A stretch of DNA of 48,573 nt from Planctomycetia bacterium (GTDB taxonomy: Bacteria > Planctomycetota > UBA1135 > GCA-002686595), in NCBI GenBank assembly GCA_005799545.1, contig SYGM01000028.1, positions 1 to 48,573 of the forward strand, in the 5' to 3' direction. Position numbers and translations under genes: made by a program. This document shows, one piece after another, positions 41,118-48,573 of this stretch (positions are counted from its first letter, which is position 1; every line of letters starts with the position of its first letter). Below the pieces are notes generated by a model. The model saw only the letters and a program-made list of their open reading frames with translations. It searched no databases and had not been told where the DNA came from.

Positions 41118-43166
41118 TCATTGGCAGAACTCGACGTGCAGCGCGTTGGAGAGGCCCAATCCATGGCTGCCGGCGCTGTCGCGCAGGATCGCCTGGTAGT
41201 TGCGGGACGTGTTGGCCATGCCTGAGAGCAGCGGAACCGGGAAGCTCGCGCTGCCCGTCGCATCAAGATTGGTGACACCCAGTCGAGCCGTCGAACCGCC
41301 CAGGTACAGCGCGCCGCCCGCGAAGGGGATGGTGGCCGAAGAGGGGCTGTGCAGCACCATCGCCAGCGCACCGGGCACGCCGGACTCCAAACGCAGGTTC
41401 AGTCCGGATCCGCCGATGCGTGGTGAGCCCAGAGCGCGCAGATGCGGGATGCGGCCGTTGGAGCCGCGCTTGCCCAGTCCGTACTCGACCGGCTCGACGC
41501 AGGCACCGGCGCTGAACGAAATCGTGCTCTCGAGCATGCGCGTCGGCGAGCTCTTGCCGTGCTGCACCCACTGGTTGTGGGCGATCTGTCCGAGGTTGTT
41601 GGTCGTGTTCTCGTCGCGCAGGAACTCGATGTACTCCTTGGTGGTCGTCTGGTGCCAGACGCGCACGCGCGCGCTCGCTGCATTGGCCGGAATCGTGTAC
41701 CAGGTGTCGTCCCAGTACTGGCCTTCCGCGAACGAAACGCCGACCGGCTCGGCCTGGTGATCGAGGAAGCGGGGCAGGGAAAACCCGCGCGGCGGGATGC
41801 GGTTGTCCTTCAGCACAGAGTTGTTGAGCACGAAGTGGAAGCTCTCGCCGGCGGGTTTGCCGGTCTGCGCTGCCATGTAGGCATCGAGCCCGTGCTTGAC
41901 CTCGTAAACCTTTGTGTCGCCCGTGCTCAGCACGGCGGTGGCAGGATCGTAGGCCCCACGAGTCGCAATCGTGTTGCCGGCGGAGTTCAGGAACTGAACC
42001 TCGATCCACATGCGCCGGCCTTCACCGTATCCCGTCGGCAGCTTGTGGCCGCTCTGATTGATGATGCGGACTCGCAGCTGATTGGTTTGCCAATCGAGCT
42101 CGAGATCCGCCGCGCGGGCCAGCATGGAGCCGTTGCGGCGGTGCGCCGCCTCGACGGATTCGGCGCTGAGTCCGGTTTCGGAATCGGGGTAGAGGCTGCG
42201 TACGGCGTGCAGCACCCAGGAATTCGCCCCGTTGAAGTCGTGCTGCGGCAGATCCGGACGGACTTCGCCGCCGAGCAGCGGCTGGCAGCCCGTGCCCGTG
42301 ATCTTGGGCATGTGGCAGTCCTGACAGGACTGCACCATGTTCTTGTCGCCGCCGAATCGTCCGGTCATGTCGATGCCGCGCTTGGCGAAGTCGCTCTCCA
42401 GCCACTCGCTGAATGTGCGCTCGATCGGGAATTGATCCTCGCTCGAGTGCGTCGGATGCGGCTGGTTGGTGGCGTTCAGCTTGTAGCTGCCGTCCTGCTG
42501 GCGGCTGAAAGCCGGGTTGGAAACCTGGTGGCAGGTGGCACACAGCAGCGACTCGCGGTGGAAATTCGACTGCTCGAAGGCGTGGAAGAAGAAGTTCGGT
42601 CCCAGATCGAAGGGGCCGCGGCGCACATCAAAGGGATCAACGATGTACTGGCCGTTGCCCGGCGAGTGCGGCACCTGCGCAAGGCTCGCAAGGATGCCGG
42701 AATCCGATGGCGGGTTGTCGGGCGTGAGCACCGGATCGACCAGTCGGTGGCAGACGTTGCAGTTGACGCCGTCGAGATCGCCCTGCGAGGGATCGAGCGC
42801 GGAACCATCGGCCGGTGTCGCACGACCGGCGAGCCAGGCCCCCGGCGTGTGGCAGCGCATGCAGTACTCACCGGAACCGGCCGCGTCCTGGTTCGCGATC
42901 GTCATCGCAGCGTGGAAGATCGGATCTCGTCCAGCCTGACCCATCATGCTGGCGGCCCAGCGTGTGTAGGGTTCCTGCGCCTCGTCGTAACCCGAGTGGC
43001 ATGTCGTGCAGCCGTTGGAGGGCACGATGGCATCGATGATCATGCCGGGCTGCGTACCCGGCTGCTGAAAGTCCGTGCCCGTGGTGGGCAGTGGCAACTG
43101 GGAGAGCAGGCTGGCCGATGCCAGCGAGCCCAGAGACAGGACGCAGATGACAAGACGGGCGCGCAT
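41118..43166 (-). CDS. Secreted five-haem cytochrome c with C-terminal LGGS-type domain
   Basis: A 682-residue exported protein with a signal peptide (about 1-20) and five CxxCH haem-binding motifs at residues 53-57, 102-106, 136-140, 209-213 and 281-285, plus nearby His residues that could serve as distal ligands. The pattern resembles cytochrome c554-like electron carriers. From about 300 to 550 is a beta-rich part with no known motif. The last 130 or so residues, from 'YGLGKRGSNGRIPHLRALG' through 'GGALYLGG' to a closing Cys, match a C-terminal module seen in many planctomycete exported proteins. It probably carries electrons outside the inner membrane; the partner is unknown. Confidence 0.87.
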   Translation of the reverse strand: MRARLVICVLSLGSLASASLLSQLPLPTTGTDFQQPGTQPGMIIDAIVPSNGCTTCHSGYDEAQEPYTRWAASMMGQAGRDPIFHAAMTIANQDAAGSGEYCMRCHTPGAWLAGRATPADGSALDPSQGDLDGVNCNVCHRLVDPVLTPDNPPSDSGILASLAQVPHSPGNGQYIVDPFDVRRGPFDLGPNFFFHAFEQSNFHRESLLCATCHQVSNPAFSRQQDGSYKLNATNQPHPTHSSEDQFPIERTFSEWLESDFAKRGIDMTGRFGGDKNMVQSCQDCHMPKITGTGCQPLLGGEVRPDLPQHDFNGANSWVLHAVRSLYPDSETGLSAESVEAAHRRNGSMLARAADLELDWQTNQLRVRIINQSGHKLPTGYGEGRRMWIEVQFLNSAGNTIATRGAYDPATAVLSTGDTKVYEVKHGLDAYMAAQTGKPAGESFHFVLNNSVLKDNRIPPRGFSLPRFLDHQAEPVGVSFAEGQYWDDTWYTIPANAASARVRVWHQTTTKEYIEFLRDENTTNNLGQIAHNQWVQHGKSSPTRMLESTISFSAGACVEPVEYGLGKRGSNGRIPHLRALGSPRIGGSGLNLRLESGVPGALAMVLHSPSSATIPFAGGALYLGGSTARLGVTNLDATGSASFPVPLLSGMANTSRNYQAILRDSAGSHGLGLSNALHVEFCQ

Positions 43167-43180
43167 TGGAGTGGAGAAGA

Positions 43181-43209
43181 ATTCTCTCCCACCCTTCAGC
43201 TTTCGGCAA
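43181..43209 (-). promoter_or_regulatory. Possible promoter of the five-haem cytochrome gene
   Basis: On the minus strand TTGCCG (43204-43209) and GAGAAT (43181-43186) are 17 bases apart and lie 15 to 43 bases before the ATG. An imperfect palindrome centred on GAATTC (GGAG-A-AGAATTCT-CTCC, 43173-43189) overlaps the -10 side and could be an operator. Confidence 0.4.
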
Positions 43210-43348
43210 GTTCCCCACAACGGAAGGTCGGACGGTTGCAGCCCGAAGCTGTGGAAAAAAAGGCGCAGTGCGGGCCGTGCGTCCTCTAGGAGCGCCGGGG
43301 GCATGGTGCCCGCGGCAAACCTTCAGGACTCCCCAATCGGATCTTCGC

Positions 43349-43993
43349 ATGAGCATTCTTGCCTTCGCCCTGTGCTGCTCGCTGGCCCAACCGGCCCCGC
43401 GCCCTCTGTTTCAAGGACCCGGCATCGTCCCCGCGCCGCTGCACCCTTGCGTGCTGGCGATGAGCTCGCCGGAGCAATCCGGTCAGGTCGTGATCACCGA
43501 GTTTCTCAAAGACCCGGCCTTCGTCGCCGACACCAAGGGCGAGTGGATCGAGGTCTGGAACACGCTCGCCTGCCGGGTCAATCTCGACGGATGGACGCTC
43601 TCCGATGATGCGGGCAATTCCCACACGCTCAACGCCAACGGTTCGACGCAGCTGATCATGAAGCCCGGCGAGCGCTTCGTGCTCGCCATCAACGGCGACC
43701 CCGCTCAGAACGGCGGCATCAGCCCGCGCTATGTCTACTCGGGCTTCACGCTCGGCAATGCGGCGGATCAGATCATCCTGCGCAAGCCCGATGGCACGTT
43801 GGTCGATCGCGTGGAATACGACGATGGCGTGCTGTACCCCGACTCTCCGGGTCGTTCCATCCAGTTGCACCGCGATTACAGCACCGTCTACTTCAACGAC
43901 GATCCGGGCGAGTGGTGCGAGTCGCAGACCGCCTGGAACAGCTTCAATACCGACACCGGCAGCCCCGGTGCTCCCAACCAACCCTGCTGGTGA
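43349..43993 (+). CDS. Exported lamin-tail-domain protein
   Basis: A 214-residue protein with a short signal peptide (about 1-14) and one lamin-tail (LTD) domain from about residue 45 to 175. 'VVITEFLKDP' opens the Ig-like fold, 'GEWIEVWNT' holds the conserved Glu-Trp-Ile-Glu, and 'LDGWTLSDD' and 'GFTLGNAADQIILRKPDG' are further LTD motifs. The end is Pro/Asn-rich. Such proteins are common in planctomycete secretomes and are thought to bind surfaces or DNA, but no function is proven. A signal for the secretion system in this window is not visible. It converges on another LTD protein across a double hairpin. Confidence 0.85.
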   Translation: MSILAFALCCSLAQPAPRPLFQGPGIVPAPLHPCVLAMSSPEQSGQVVITEFLKDPAFVADTKGEWIEVWNTLACRVNLDGWTLSDDAGNSHTLNANGSTQLIMKPGERFVLAINGDPAQNGGISPRYVYSGFTLGNAADQIILRKPDGTLVDRVEYDDGVLYPDSPGRSIQLHRDYSTVYFNDDPGEWCESQTAWNSFNTDTGSPGAPNQPCW

Positions 43994-44022
43994 GCTCTGG
44001 CACGCAGCACCACTGTCGAGCA

Positions 44023-44066
44023 GCCTGCGGAAATGCAGGCGGGCGACCCGATTCCGGGCCGCCCGC
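44023..44066. terminator. Double hairpin in the convergent gap
   Basis: Two stems lie side by side. GCCTGC-GGAAAT-GCAGGC (44023-44040) is perfect. GCGGGCG-A-CCCG-ATTC-CGGG-C-CGCCCGC (44039-44066) has 11 pairs and one A-C mismatch. They share two bases, so only one forms at a time. The position between two convergent genes fits a bidirectional terminator, although there is no T-run. Confidence 0.6.
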
Positions 44067-44089
44067 CGCATGCTCACGCCTGATTCAGG

Positions 44090-45301
44090 TCACTGCCAGG
44101 TGATCTGGTAGCCCTGCGTCGCGTTGAAGTTGGCGCTGGGGCAGAAGGTGGCGCAGGCGTCGCGGTAGTACACGAGGTAGAAGCGCGTGTCGCCCGTCAC
44201 GAAGGCATCTCCCAGCGCGGCCGACTGCGCAGCCACGCCCGGACCGAAGTTGTAAACGCCCGCGCTCGACGCGCCAACGTTGATGCGCTTGAGCGTGCCG
44301 CCGAAGCAGCGCACGCCGTCACCGAAGGCAACGCCGGTCGGCAGGAGGCTGGTGCCCTGCAGCAGGATGCAGGTCAGGTTGTCGTTGAAACCCGCGCAGG
44401 TGCCGGTCGCCGTGGCGATGCCGCTGGCGGTCAGGACCAGCGCATCGGCCGTGGTGCTCGCCACGCCGCTGCCCGAGAGGACCGCGCCACCCGAGTTGGC
44501 CGAGTTGTTGCAGCCGGCGCCGGGGTTGCCGTTGTTGGCGCAAGGGCAGGCGATCACGCCGTTGACACCAGGCTCGCAGATCACGACGCCCGGAGCCGCG
44601 ACGCAGCCGCCGTTGATGGCGCCCGGCGTGGGCGGACGAACGGGTGCCGCCGAGTTGGGATCGAAGTCGAGGAACAGCGTGGTGCTGAACGCGCCATCGC
44701 AGGGGCGGTAGATGCCGGCCGGCAGGAACGTTCCGGTGGCGGCGACATCCGGGCCGAGGACCGTCGCGCCGTCAAAGGTCACGTCCGCGCCGGTGGCCGG
44801 CGGCGGATCGATCACGGCGATGATGTCGAGGATCGTCGCGAGCGAAGGAATCGAAGTGGTCGTGCCGGTGGCGATGTTGGTGGCGAGCAGCGCCGTGATC
44901 GCGGCCGGGTTGGCCGTCTGAACGAGGTAGAACGTGTCCGAGCCGTTCTCGATCGCATCGTTGGCGACGCCGGTCGAGAAGTCCTGCTGGACGGGCTGGC
45001 CGAGGATCGTGCCTCCGTTGTTGGAGATCACGAAGTAACCGCTGGGAGGGATCACCGGCGAGGTCGCGTTGCCAAGGTTGTAGGCGCGGTCGAGGATACC
45101 GGCGGAGGCGCCGTCACCTTCGACGACCAGCACCATGTAGCCGGCGAGCGAGGTGCCGGGGGCACCCTTCAGCTCGATGAACTCGGCGATGTCGGTGCCG
45201 GTGGTGCTGATGTAGATCTCGTTGAGCGTCACCTGAGCGGACGCGGCAGAGGCAGCGCCGATGAGAGCGGCGCCGGCCAGAAAGAGTCGGTTGAGTTGCA
45301 T
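44090..45301 (-). CDS. Exported lamin-tail protein with Cys-rich 'CPCANNG' module
   Basis: A 403-residue secreted protein. A signal peptide (about 1-22, ending 'SAASA') is followed by an LTD-like domain ('VTLNEIYISTTGTDIAEFIE', 'GYFVISNNGG', 'FYLVQTANPAA') to about residue 240. Then comes 'CPCANNGNPGAGCNNSANSG' (about 263), which opens a C-terminal domain of about 130 residues with paired Cys residues. This last module is typical of many exported planctomycete proteins. The ATG has AGGAA upstream. Intergenic bases 45302-45426 hold a TTGACT on the minus strand but no well-spaced -10. Function unknown; surface or extracellular role likely. Confidence 0.83.
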   Translation of the reverse strand: MQLNRLFLAGAALIGAASAASAQVTLNEIYISTTGTDIAEFIELKGAPGTSLAGYMVLVVEGDGASAGILDRAYNLGNATSPVIPPSGYFVISNNGGTILGQPVQQDFSTGVANDAIENGSDTFYLVQTANPAAITALLATNIATGTTTSIPSLATILDIIAVIDPPPATGADVTFDGATVLGPDVAATGTFLPAGIYRPCDGAFSTTLFLDFDPNSAAPVRPPTPGAINGGCVAAPGVVICEPGVNGVIACPCANNGNPGAGCNNSANSGGAVLSGSGVASTTADALVLTASGIATATGTCAGFNDNLTCILLQGTSLLPTGVAFGDGVRCFGGTLKRINVGASSAGVYNFGPGVAAQSAALGDAFVTGDTRFYLVYYRDACATFCPSANFNATQGYQITWQ

Positions 45302-45426
45302 GGTTCCTGAGTGCCTCTCGATGGAGAGAAAAGGGGAGATCTCGGGCCTTGTCCTGAACCCCGAGGTCTGACAAGCGTACCCCATCCCGGGCCGGCTCGG
45401 GTAGTCAAGTCCCGCCGAATTGCCGA

Positions 45427-46914
45427 TCAAGGAGCCTTGATGAGCACCCTCAGCGAACCGCAGGTCCCGCAGGGCCCGTTGGCGGGCACCCGCGGCAGGG
45501 GGTGGCGGGGGCAGAACCAGGCCCACTGCGAGGGCGGAGCAGCGGCCTCGTTGCCGACGTAGCCCAAGCCCTCCAGCACGTTGCGGGCCCCGGCAAGGTG
45601 CTCCTCGGAGACCACCTTGGGGAACGGCGCGCTGACCCACGGCTGCTCCTTGGCGAGGTGCAGCAGCAGTCGCTCGACGAGCGCGGGCTCACGGGCGAAG
45701 CGGTTGTCGAGCTCTCTGGGGTCGGCGGAGAGGTCAAAGAGCTCGCTGCGCTCGGGATGACTCGGCCGCCAGATCAGCTTGTGCGGTCCGTCGATCACCA
45801 TGTAGAGGAAGTCGTCGTAGGGCCGGCTCTGGACCATGCTGGCATTGAGGTCGTAGCCGTTGATCTGATCCGCGAAAGCCAGGCGCGGCTCCTCGGCACG
45901 CCCCTCGAGCAGGGCGCGCAGCGAGCGACCGCTGACGGGTTTGGGCGCACGCAGTCCCAGATAGTCGAGCACGGTGGGCTGAATGTCCCGCGAGCGCACC
46001 ACGGGCTCGATCGCCGGACGCGGTCCTTGCTCGGGAATGCGCACGATCAACGGCACGCGAATCTGCTCCTGATACACCAGCCGGTGGTATGCCCAGCCGT
46101 GATCTCCCAGACCTTCACCGTGGTCGGCCACGACGACGAACAGCGTGCGCTCGTACTCACCGCGCGCGCGCAGAGCCTCGACGAGTCGTCCGAACTGAGA
46201 ATCCACGTAGCGCACTTCGGCCGAGTAGAGCTCGCGGCTCGCCAGCGGCTGACCCTGCGGCGTGCGCGGCAGATCGGGCGGCAACTCGCTCGCGGGCGGA
46301 ACCTTGACGGCATCGTGCGGATCCCAGTAGTGCACCCACAGGAAGAAGGGCCGCTCGTCCTCGCTGAGCCAGTCCAGCACCAGATCCGTCGTCTCGTCGG
46401 AGCGGCGCTGGAATTCAAGCACGTTCCACTTCCCGCCCTGACCGGGTTCCACCGTCGTATCGAAGCTGTCGAATACCTCGAACCCGTTGGCGAAGCCGAA
46501 CCACGAGCTCACCGGAAAGGCGCTGTGGATGGCGGCCGTGTGGTAGCCGTTCTGCCGCAGGATCGTCGCCAGTGTCGGCACGTCCTTGCCCAGCCGGAAG
46601 CCGCTGCCCGCCGCCAGCACCCGCACGCCGTGCTCGTGGTTGTCGAGACCCGTGAGAATGGTCGCGTGGCTCACCGGAGTTAGCGCGGAGGAGGAGATCG
46701 CCATGTCAAAGCGCGCTCCGGCGCTGGCGAGGGCGTCGAGGTGCTGAGTGGGATTTCCGGGGGCTCCGTAGCAACCCAAGGCATCGGCGCGCGTCGTGTC
46801 GAGCGTCACCAGCACAACGTTCCAGCCCTTGCCGCGCACGCCCTGACAGGCCAGCGGTCCAAACAGGGCCAGCGCCAAGGCCGCTGCCCACATCGCTCTC
46901 CAGCACGGTTTCAC
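45427..46914 (-). CDS. Sulfatase-like hydrolase (alkaline phosphatase superfamily) with Thr in place of catalytic Cys
   Basis: A 495-residue predicted exported protein. GTG 46914 gives a basic signal peptide with a lipobox-like 'GPLAC' (Cys23); ATG 46893, with GGAG before it, is an alternative. The sulfatase fold opens 'NVVLVTLDTTRADALGCYG' with metal ligand Asp39, and has 'VVADHGEGLGDHG' and 'SRDIQPTVLDYLG' later. The sequence normally holding Cys/Ser-x-Pro-x-Arg reads 'ALTPVSHATILTG', with Thr79 where formylglycine would form, so ordinary sulfatase activity is doubtful; phosphoesterase or phosphotransferase activity is an alternative. The end carries a 'CGTCG' Cys pair that could bind metal. 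Divergent from the MORN-type lipoprotein gene. Confidence 0.85.
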   Translation of the reverse strand: MKPCWRAMWAAALALALFGPLACQGVRGKGWNVVLVTLDTTRADALGCYGAPGNPTQHLDALASAGARFDMAISSSALTPVSHATILTGLDNHEHGVRVLAAGSGFRLGKDVPTLATILRQNGYHTAAIHSAFPVSSWFGFANGFEVFDSFDTTVEPGQGGKWNVLEFQRRSDETTDLVLDWLSEDERPFFLWVHYWDPHDAVKVPPASELPPDLPRTPQGQPLASRELYSAEVRYVDSQFGRLVEALRARGEYERTLFVVVADHGEGLGDHGWAYHRLVYQEQIRVPLIVRIPEQGPRPAIEPVVRSRDIQPTVLDYLGLRAPKPVSGRSLRALLEGRAEEPRLAFADQINGYDLNASMVQSRPYDDFLYMVIDGPHKLIWRPSHPERSELFDLSADPRELDNRFAREPALVERLLLHLAKEQPWVSAPFPKVVSEEHLAGARNVLEGLGYVGNEAAAPPSQWAWFCPRHPLPRVPANGPCGTCGSLRVLIKAP

Positions 46915-46922
46915 GCTTGGCG

Positions 46923-46951
46923 AGTATTCCTGCTCGAGGAAAGCGCGACAA
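46923..46951 (-). promoter_or_regulatory. Possible promoter of the sulfatase-like gene
   Basis: TTGTCG (46946-46951) and AATACT (46923-46928) on the minus strand are 17 bases apart. The expected transcript start falls 0 to 3 bases before GTG 46914, so the mRNA would be nearly leaderless from that start. Confidence 0.4.
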
Positions 46952-46986
46952 GCCCCGCCTTCTTTGACGGGCGCGCAAGGGCTAGC

Positions 46987-47850
46987 ATGGGAGCCATGAA
47001 GCGTGCCTTGTCGATTGCGTGCGGAGCGGTGGTGCTCCTGATCATGGTCAGCTCGTGCTCGGATGAGCCGGAGGCCCCGCGCAAGGTGCGTCGGCGCCCC
47101 GGCCAGAATCCCGCCAATCCCCAAGCCTCCGCCGCCCTCCCCGCGGTACAGGACGGCGTTGAGATCGTCTGGTACGCCGGGCCCGGCAAGAGCCAGAAGA
47201 AGTCCGAGGGCCTGCGGAAGGCCGGCAAGCGCGAAGGTTCATGGACCTGGTGGGATGCCTCGGGCAAGCTCGCTGTGACGGGTCAGTTCGAAGCTGACGA
47301 GGAAACCGGGCTTTGGACCGAGTACTACCCCACGCAGGCCAAGAAGCGCGAAGACCACTGGGTTGCGGGCCGCAAGGATGGGCTTTCGACCGAGTTCCAT
47401 GAGAACGGACAGAAAAAGCAGGAGCTCAACTTCGTCGAGGGACTGCAGCAGGGCCCGTTCCAGGCTTGGCACCCCGATGGCAAGCCTGCGACCAGCGGCA
47501 GTGCGATCGACGGCAAGTTCGACGGTGAGATCCGCGAGTGGTATCCCTCGGGGCAGCTGAAGCAGCAGGCGCGCTTCGAACAAGGCCAGCAGGTCGGCCT
47601 GCAGGAGCGCTGGTATGAGAACGGCCAGCTGGAATCGAGCACGAACTTTGCCGCTGGCGTGCCGGACGGTCCGGTGAAGAGTTTCTATCCCGACGGCAAG
47701 CTGCGCTTCGAAGGGACGTTCGCGAAGAACCTGCGCACGGGCGAGTGGCGCTGCTTCAAGCCCGATGGAAGCGCGGATGCGACGGCCTCCGGCGTCTACG
47801 AATCGGGTGCGCGCAAGTCCGCGCTGCCCGAAGAAGGCGGTGCCAAGTGA
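46987..47850 (+). CDS. MORN-type (YwqK-like) repeat lipoprotein
   Basis: A 287-residue predicted lipoprotein (lipobox 'VSSC', Cys24). After a Pro/Arg-rich spacer come about 8 repeats of some 22-24 residues of the MORN_2/YwqK kind, such as '[21 protein letters not shown]' (seen in parts) and '[17 protein letters not shown]'. The family label 'YwqK antitoxin' in databases is based on one system and is not evidence of a toxin here; none is adjacent. Repeats of this kind form beta-sheet surfaces. ATG 46987 has AAGGG 7-8 bases upstream; ATG 46996 is possible. Its stop overlaps the GTG start of glyA by 4 bases. Confidence 0.82.
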   Translation: MGAMKRALSIACGAVVLLIMVSSCSDEPEAPRKVRRRPGQNPANPQASAALPAVQDGVEIVWYAGPGKSQKKSEGLRKAGKREGSWTWWDASGKLAVTGQFEADEETGLWTEYYPTQAKKREDHWVAGRKDGLSTEFHENGQKKQELNFVEGLQQGPFQAWHPDGKPATSGSAIDGKFDGEIREWYPSGQLKQQARFEQGQQVGLQERWYENGQLESSTNFAAGVPDGPVKSFYPDGKLRFEGTFAKNLRTGEWRCFKPDGSADATASGVYESGARKSALPEEGGAK

Positions 47851-48573
47851 GTTCGACCATGAGTCGCACAGCCTCCCAGCCGATGCTGCGCACGGACGCC
47901 GCAATCTGGACGGCGATTGACGCCGAAGCCGCACGTCAGGAGGCGCAGTTGGAGCTGATCGCATCCGAGAATCACGCCTCGCGCGAGGTCATGGCCGCGA
48001 TGGGCTCCGTGTTGACCAACAAGTCCGCCGAGGGCTACCCCGGCCGACGCTACTACGGAGGCTGCGAGCACGTCGACACCGTCGAAGAACTGGCACGTGA
48101 GCGCGCCAAGCGCCTGTTCAGCGCCACGCATGCCAACGTACAGCCGCACTCCGGCACGCAGGCCAACATCGCCGTGTTCCTGGCGCTGCTGCAGCCGCGC
48201 GACCGCATCCTCGCGATGAGCCTGGATCATGGCGGTCACCTGAGCCACGGCCACCCGAAGAACTTCTCCGGAATGCTGTATGAGATCCACTCCTACGGCG
48301 TCGAACGGGAGAGCGAGCGCATCGACATGGACCGCGTGCGCGAGACGGCACTCAAGGTGCGGCCCAAGCTGCTGCTCGCCGGCGCCAGCGCCTATTCACG
48401 CACGCTCGACTTTGCGGCCTTTGCCGCCATCGCACGTGAAGTCGGCGCGCTGTTCCTCGTCGACATGGCTCACATCGCCGGCTTGGTGGCCGCCGGCGTG
48501 CACCCCACGCCTGTCGGACATGCCGATGTCGTCACGATGACGACTCACAAGACATTGCGCGGTCCGCGCGGCG
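47847..48573 (+). CDS. glyA: Serine hydroxymethyltransferase, N-terminal part (truncated by window end)
   Basis: The first 242 residues of a PLP enzyme that interconverts serine and glycine and loads tetrahydrofolate with a one-carbon unit. Visible motifs are '[14 protein letters not shown]', '[15 protein letters not shown]', '[13 protein letters not shown]', '[13 protein letters not shown]' and the PLP-binding stretch '[11 protein letters not shown]', where the Lys forms the Schiff base. GTG 47847 overlaps the upstream stop as GTGA; ATG 47859 is in frame 4 codons later and equally likely. The 3' part lies beyond the window. Confidence 0.95.
   Translation, partial: MSSTMSRTASQPMLRTDAAIWTAIDAEAARQEAQLELIASENHASREVMAAMGSVLTNKSAEGYPGRRYYGGCEHVDTVEELARERAKRLFSATHANVQPHSGTQANIAVFLALLQPRDRILAMSLDHGGHLSHGHPKNFSGMLYEIHSYGVERESERIDMDRVRETALKVRPKLLLAGASAYSRTLDFAAFAAIAREVGALFLVDMAHIAGLVAAGVHPTPVGHADVVTMTTHKTLRGPRG

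Noticed and set aside
45302-45426. TTGACT-TACGCT pair as promoter of the lamin-tail gene
   Set aside because: The two boxes are 23 bases apart, too far for a sigma-70-type promoter.
46987-47850. Toxin-antitoxin locus suggested by the YwqK family name
   Set aside because: No toxin gene is adjacent; the neighbours are a sulfatase-like gene and glyA, and the protein is a lipoprotein with repeats.

Overview
The window is about 48.6 kb of GC-rich, gene-dense bacterial DNA, most likely from a member of the Planctomycetota. That placement is an inference. It rests on exported proteins with lamin-tail domains, a Cys-rich 'CPCANNG' module and a cytochrome carrying an LGGS-type C-terminal domain, together with an AsmA-like protein, a UDPGP-type pyrophosphorylase and a class II photolyase. 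No rRNA or taxonomic marker is present. Both end genes (fabF, glyA) are cut by the window edge. Neighbouring genes usually overlap by 1 or 4 bases (ATGA, GTGA or TGATG), so translational coupling is the rule. No gene-free stretch exceeds 300 bases; the longest, about 180 bases, lies at 43167-43348.

1-3683 (+): envelope precursor genes. These are the 3' end of fabF, a UDP-sugar pyrophosphorylase, ddl (D-Ala-D-Ala ligase) and a short dapB. 3743-13195 (+): a compact type II secretion or type IV pilus-like operon. It holds three pseudopilins, GspL/PilN-like and GspM/PilO-like proteins, a GspE ATPase with an N-terminal PilZ domain, GspF, a PilP/GspC-like protein, a GspD secretin and a lipoprotein. 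No prepilin peptidase is present. 13256-14156 (+): a tRNA-Leu(CAA), a degenerate histidine-kinase-like protein and a NifU C-terminal domain protein.

14169-20683 (-): truD, an alpha/beta hydrolase and an AttEFGH-like export set (secreted lipocalin-like AttH, FtsX-type permease, ATPase). A divergent SRPBCC protein (20672-21172, +) starts on top of the ATPase start. 21163-30069 (-): addB, addA, a PaaI-like thioesterase and a GH20 hexosaminidase. 30144-30743 (+): a lipoprotein. 30727-33629 (-): a YceI protein, a membrane protein and a class II photolyase.

33692-40279: an exported beta-propeller-like protein (-) diverges from a 1559-residue regulator (+) with the layout Ser/Thr kinase-like, TPR, GAF, sigma-54 AAA+ and Fis-type HTH. 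40323-43166 (-): an AsmA-like protein and a five-haem cytochrome. 43349-45301: two lamin-tail exported proteins that converge on a double hairpin. 45427-48573: a sulfatase-like lipoprotein (-), a MORN-type repeat lipoprotein (+) and the start of glyA (+).

The two most unusual items are the PilZ-GspE fusion inside the secretion operon and the kinase/TPR/GAF/sigma-54 activator fusion, which has a sigma-54-like element next to it.
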